NCBI GenBank assembly: GCA_947503005.1
Contig: CANNCA010000003.1
Span: 434,001-498,000, forward strand
Length of the DNA: 64,000 nucleotides
Reading direction: 5' to 3'
Source of the DNA: an uncultured Flavobacteriaceae bacterium
GTDB taxonomy: Bacteria; Bacteroidota; Bacteroidia; Flavobacteriales; Flavobacteriaceae
Below the pieces are notes generated by a model. It ran no database searches and was not told the origin of the DNA. It was given only the letters and a program-made list of their open reading frames with translations. This document shows positions 63,113 through 64,000 of the stretch, in pieces. A program made the position numbers and the translations under genes. Numbering within the stretch: position 1 is the first letter of the stretch; the number at the start of each line of letters is the position of its first letter.

Positions 63113-64000
63113 CTAATTTTTCACGAATTTTAGATTTTTGACTCTTCCGGTGGAGACTTTTAGCCCTGATACTTTATTGCTGGTATCTCTGGTAAATACA
63201 ACGGTATTGCCGCCAGCATTGAAAACATCGGTATTTACAAAGGTTAACGGCACATCTGAACTTCGAGGGTGTGTTGCTACTAGGTTGCCTTCTTTTTGGA
63301 CCATCGTATAAGTTGTACTCAACTCATCGCTAATGAAGCTTCCTAGATATTGTTTGATATCTATATCTGAAGCGTCAACTGGTGTATATTCGTCTAAAGT
63401 GCCCAGTATGGTCTCCCCTTCAGAAACTATCATACGGTCTTGCCCGTTCTTCGATTCAAATGCTACAGTTACCTCATTAGGTAGGTTGAGCATCACAAAT
63501 TTGTTCTTTGCAAGGGGCGACAGTTGGGTGACATTACCATTACCGCGGTCATATTGTAAACTGCCATCTTTCAAATATATCTTTCTTGAATACAGGTCTT
63601 TGGCATCCCAATAGTGTCCTTCAAAAGTTTTTAACTCTTCTTCTTTTAGCGTTATCGATTTTTGTTTTTTCTTTTCATCTTTGGGCTTCTCAACAATGGC
63701 ATCTTTTAAATAGATATCAGCCACTTGCAGTGCCAATGCCGCCGGATTTGACGATCCATTATTCGAAACTACCGAAACCGCAAAGTCTTGATCGGGAAAA
63801 CGACTTAAATATGAACGATACCCCGCATCACCGCCGCTATGTTGAATTTGCTGTAAACCTTTATACTTCCCTACAAACTGACCATAAGCGCCCCCAAAAG
63901 TTTCACCGTTGTTGAGTATGGCCAAGGTGTTCATTTGGTCAATAATTGCCTGACTCCCCACCTTTAAATCCTTGAAATTCTTGGCCCAGCGACTTAAATC
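63113..64000 (-). CDS. Serine beta-lactamase-like hydrolase, 5' end outside the window
   Basis: At least 295 codons; the frame stays open to the window edge (WAKNFKDLKVGSQAIIDQM...), so the true start is outside. The C-terminal half of a class-C beta-lactamase/serine-hydrolase-like protein is visible: QQIQHSGGDAGYRSYLSRFP contains the HSGG box corresponding to the KTG-like region, and SVVSNNGSSNPAAL follows. The last ~140 residues are a beta-rich extra domain. The catalytic SxxK lies outside. Likely a peptidase or esterase exported to the periplasm. Confidence 0.8.
   Translation of the reverse strand, partial: DLSRWAKNFKDLKVGSQAIIDQMNTLAILNNGETFGGAYGQFVGKYKGLQQIQHSGGDAGYRSYLSRFPDQDFAVSVVSNNGSSNPAALALQVADIYLKDAIVEKPKDEKKKQKSITLKEEELKTFEGHYWDAKDLYSRKIYLKDGSLQYDRGNGNVTQLSPLAKNKFVMLNLPNEVTVAFESKNGQDRMIVSEGETILGTLDEYTPVDASDIDIKQYLGSFISDELSTTYTMVQKEGNLVATHPRSSDVPLTFVNTDVFNAGGNTVVFTRDTSNKVSGLKVSTGRVKNLKFVKN

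Noticed and set aside
1-64000. tRNA, rRNA, CRISPR, prophage or IS transposase
   Set aside because: No cloverleaf, rRNA-like segment, spacer array, integrase or transposase motif was found by reading; a covariance-model scan was not available.

Overview
The window looks like chromosomal DNA of a marine-type member of the Flavobacteriaceae (Bacteroidota). The DNA is A+T-rich. Genes lack Shine-Dalgarno sequences and instead have A-rich leaders ending in AAATT before ATG. Lipoproteins have short Bacteroidota-type signals. A T9SS C-terminal sorting domain, a PorT-like barrel, Sortilin/VPS10-BNR proteins, 7TMR hybrid AraC kinases and many G+C-rich palindromic repeats are present. I cannot name the genus; Maribacter, Zobellia and Arenibacter are plausible relatives. 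No rRNA, tRNA or CRISPR array was seen.

Layout. 0.1-1.0 kb: nrdB. 1.3-5.9 kb: a secreted repeat adhesin with a C1q-like end, a T9SS cargo protein and a methyltransferase. 6.2-16.6 kb: a locus with an ECF sigma factor, a membrane TPR protein (candidate anti-sigma), a TPR-CHAT caspase-like protease and clusters of exported lipoproteins, OmpA-like and collagen-like proteins, then an AraC regulator. 17-21 kb: unknown exported proteins and a LytTR response regulator with its TPR histidine kinase. 21-37 kb: mostly ordinary chromosomal genes (DUF3109, MarC, S41 protease, dCMP deaminase, HupE/UreJ, DnaJ/TerB, bacilliredoxin, PlsC, HD hydrolase, Gfo/Idh/MocA, radical SAM, PhzF, enoyl-CoA hydratase, NtrY-like kinase, HemJ/CopD). 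37-44.6 kb: two large VPS10/BNR paralogues separated by a DUF559 endonuclease gene packed between palindromic repeats. 44.8-54.7 kb: a very A+T-rich accessory island with a multiubiquitin/ThiF/DUF6527 operon, an XRE-ImmA regulator, an anti-phage-type dCTP deaminase and an unknown four-gene envelope operon. 55-64 kb: TlpA-like thioredoxin, aldo/keto reductase, cupin, hybrid sensor kinase, 7TM AraC regulator and the end of a serine beta-lactamase-like gene that runs off the window.

The strongest original signal is a bipartite promoter box, GTTTAC - 15 nt - (G/A)TAC followed by TAA(T/C) or GAATG. It occurs with invariant spacing upstream of five exported-protein genes or operons (starts at 7777, 9839, 10623, 15530 and 30277). 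A sixth, near-perfect copy overlaps the start codon of the ECF sigma gene (10739). Together with the neighbouring membrane TPR protein and the CHAT protease, this suggests a self-contained envelope-response regulon in which a caspase-like protease may release the sigma factor, by analogy with TPR-CHAT/Csx30/CASP-sigma of type III-E CRISPR. That mechanism is inference. The box itself is read directly from the sequence.

The accessory features also deserve attention. They include the ubiquitin-like operon with an orphan structured RNA next to it, the repeat-flanked DUF559 gene, and two tandem copies of the 3' end of a DsbA/FrnE-like gene embedded in palindromic repeats.
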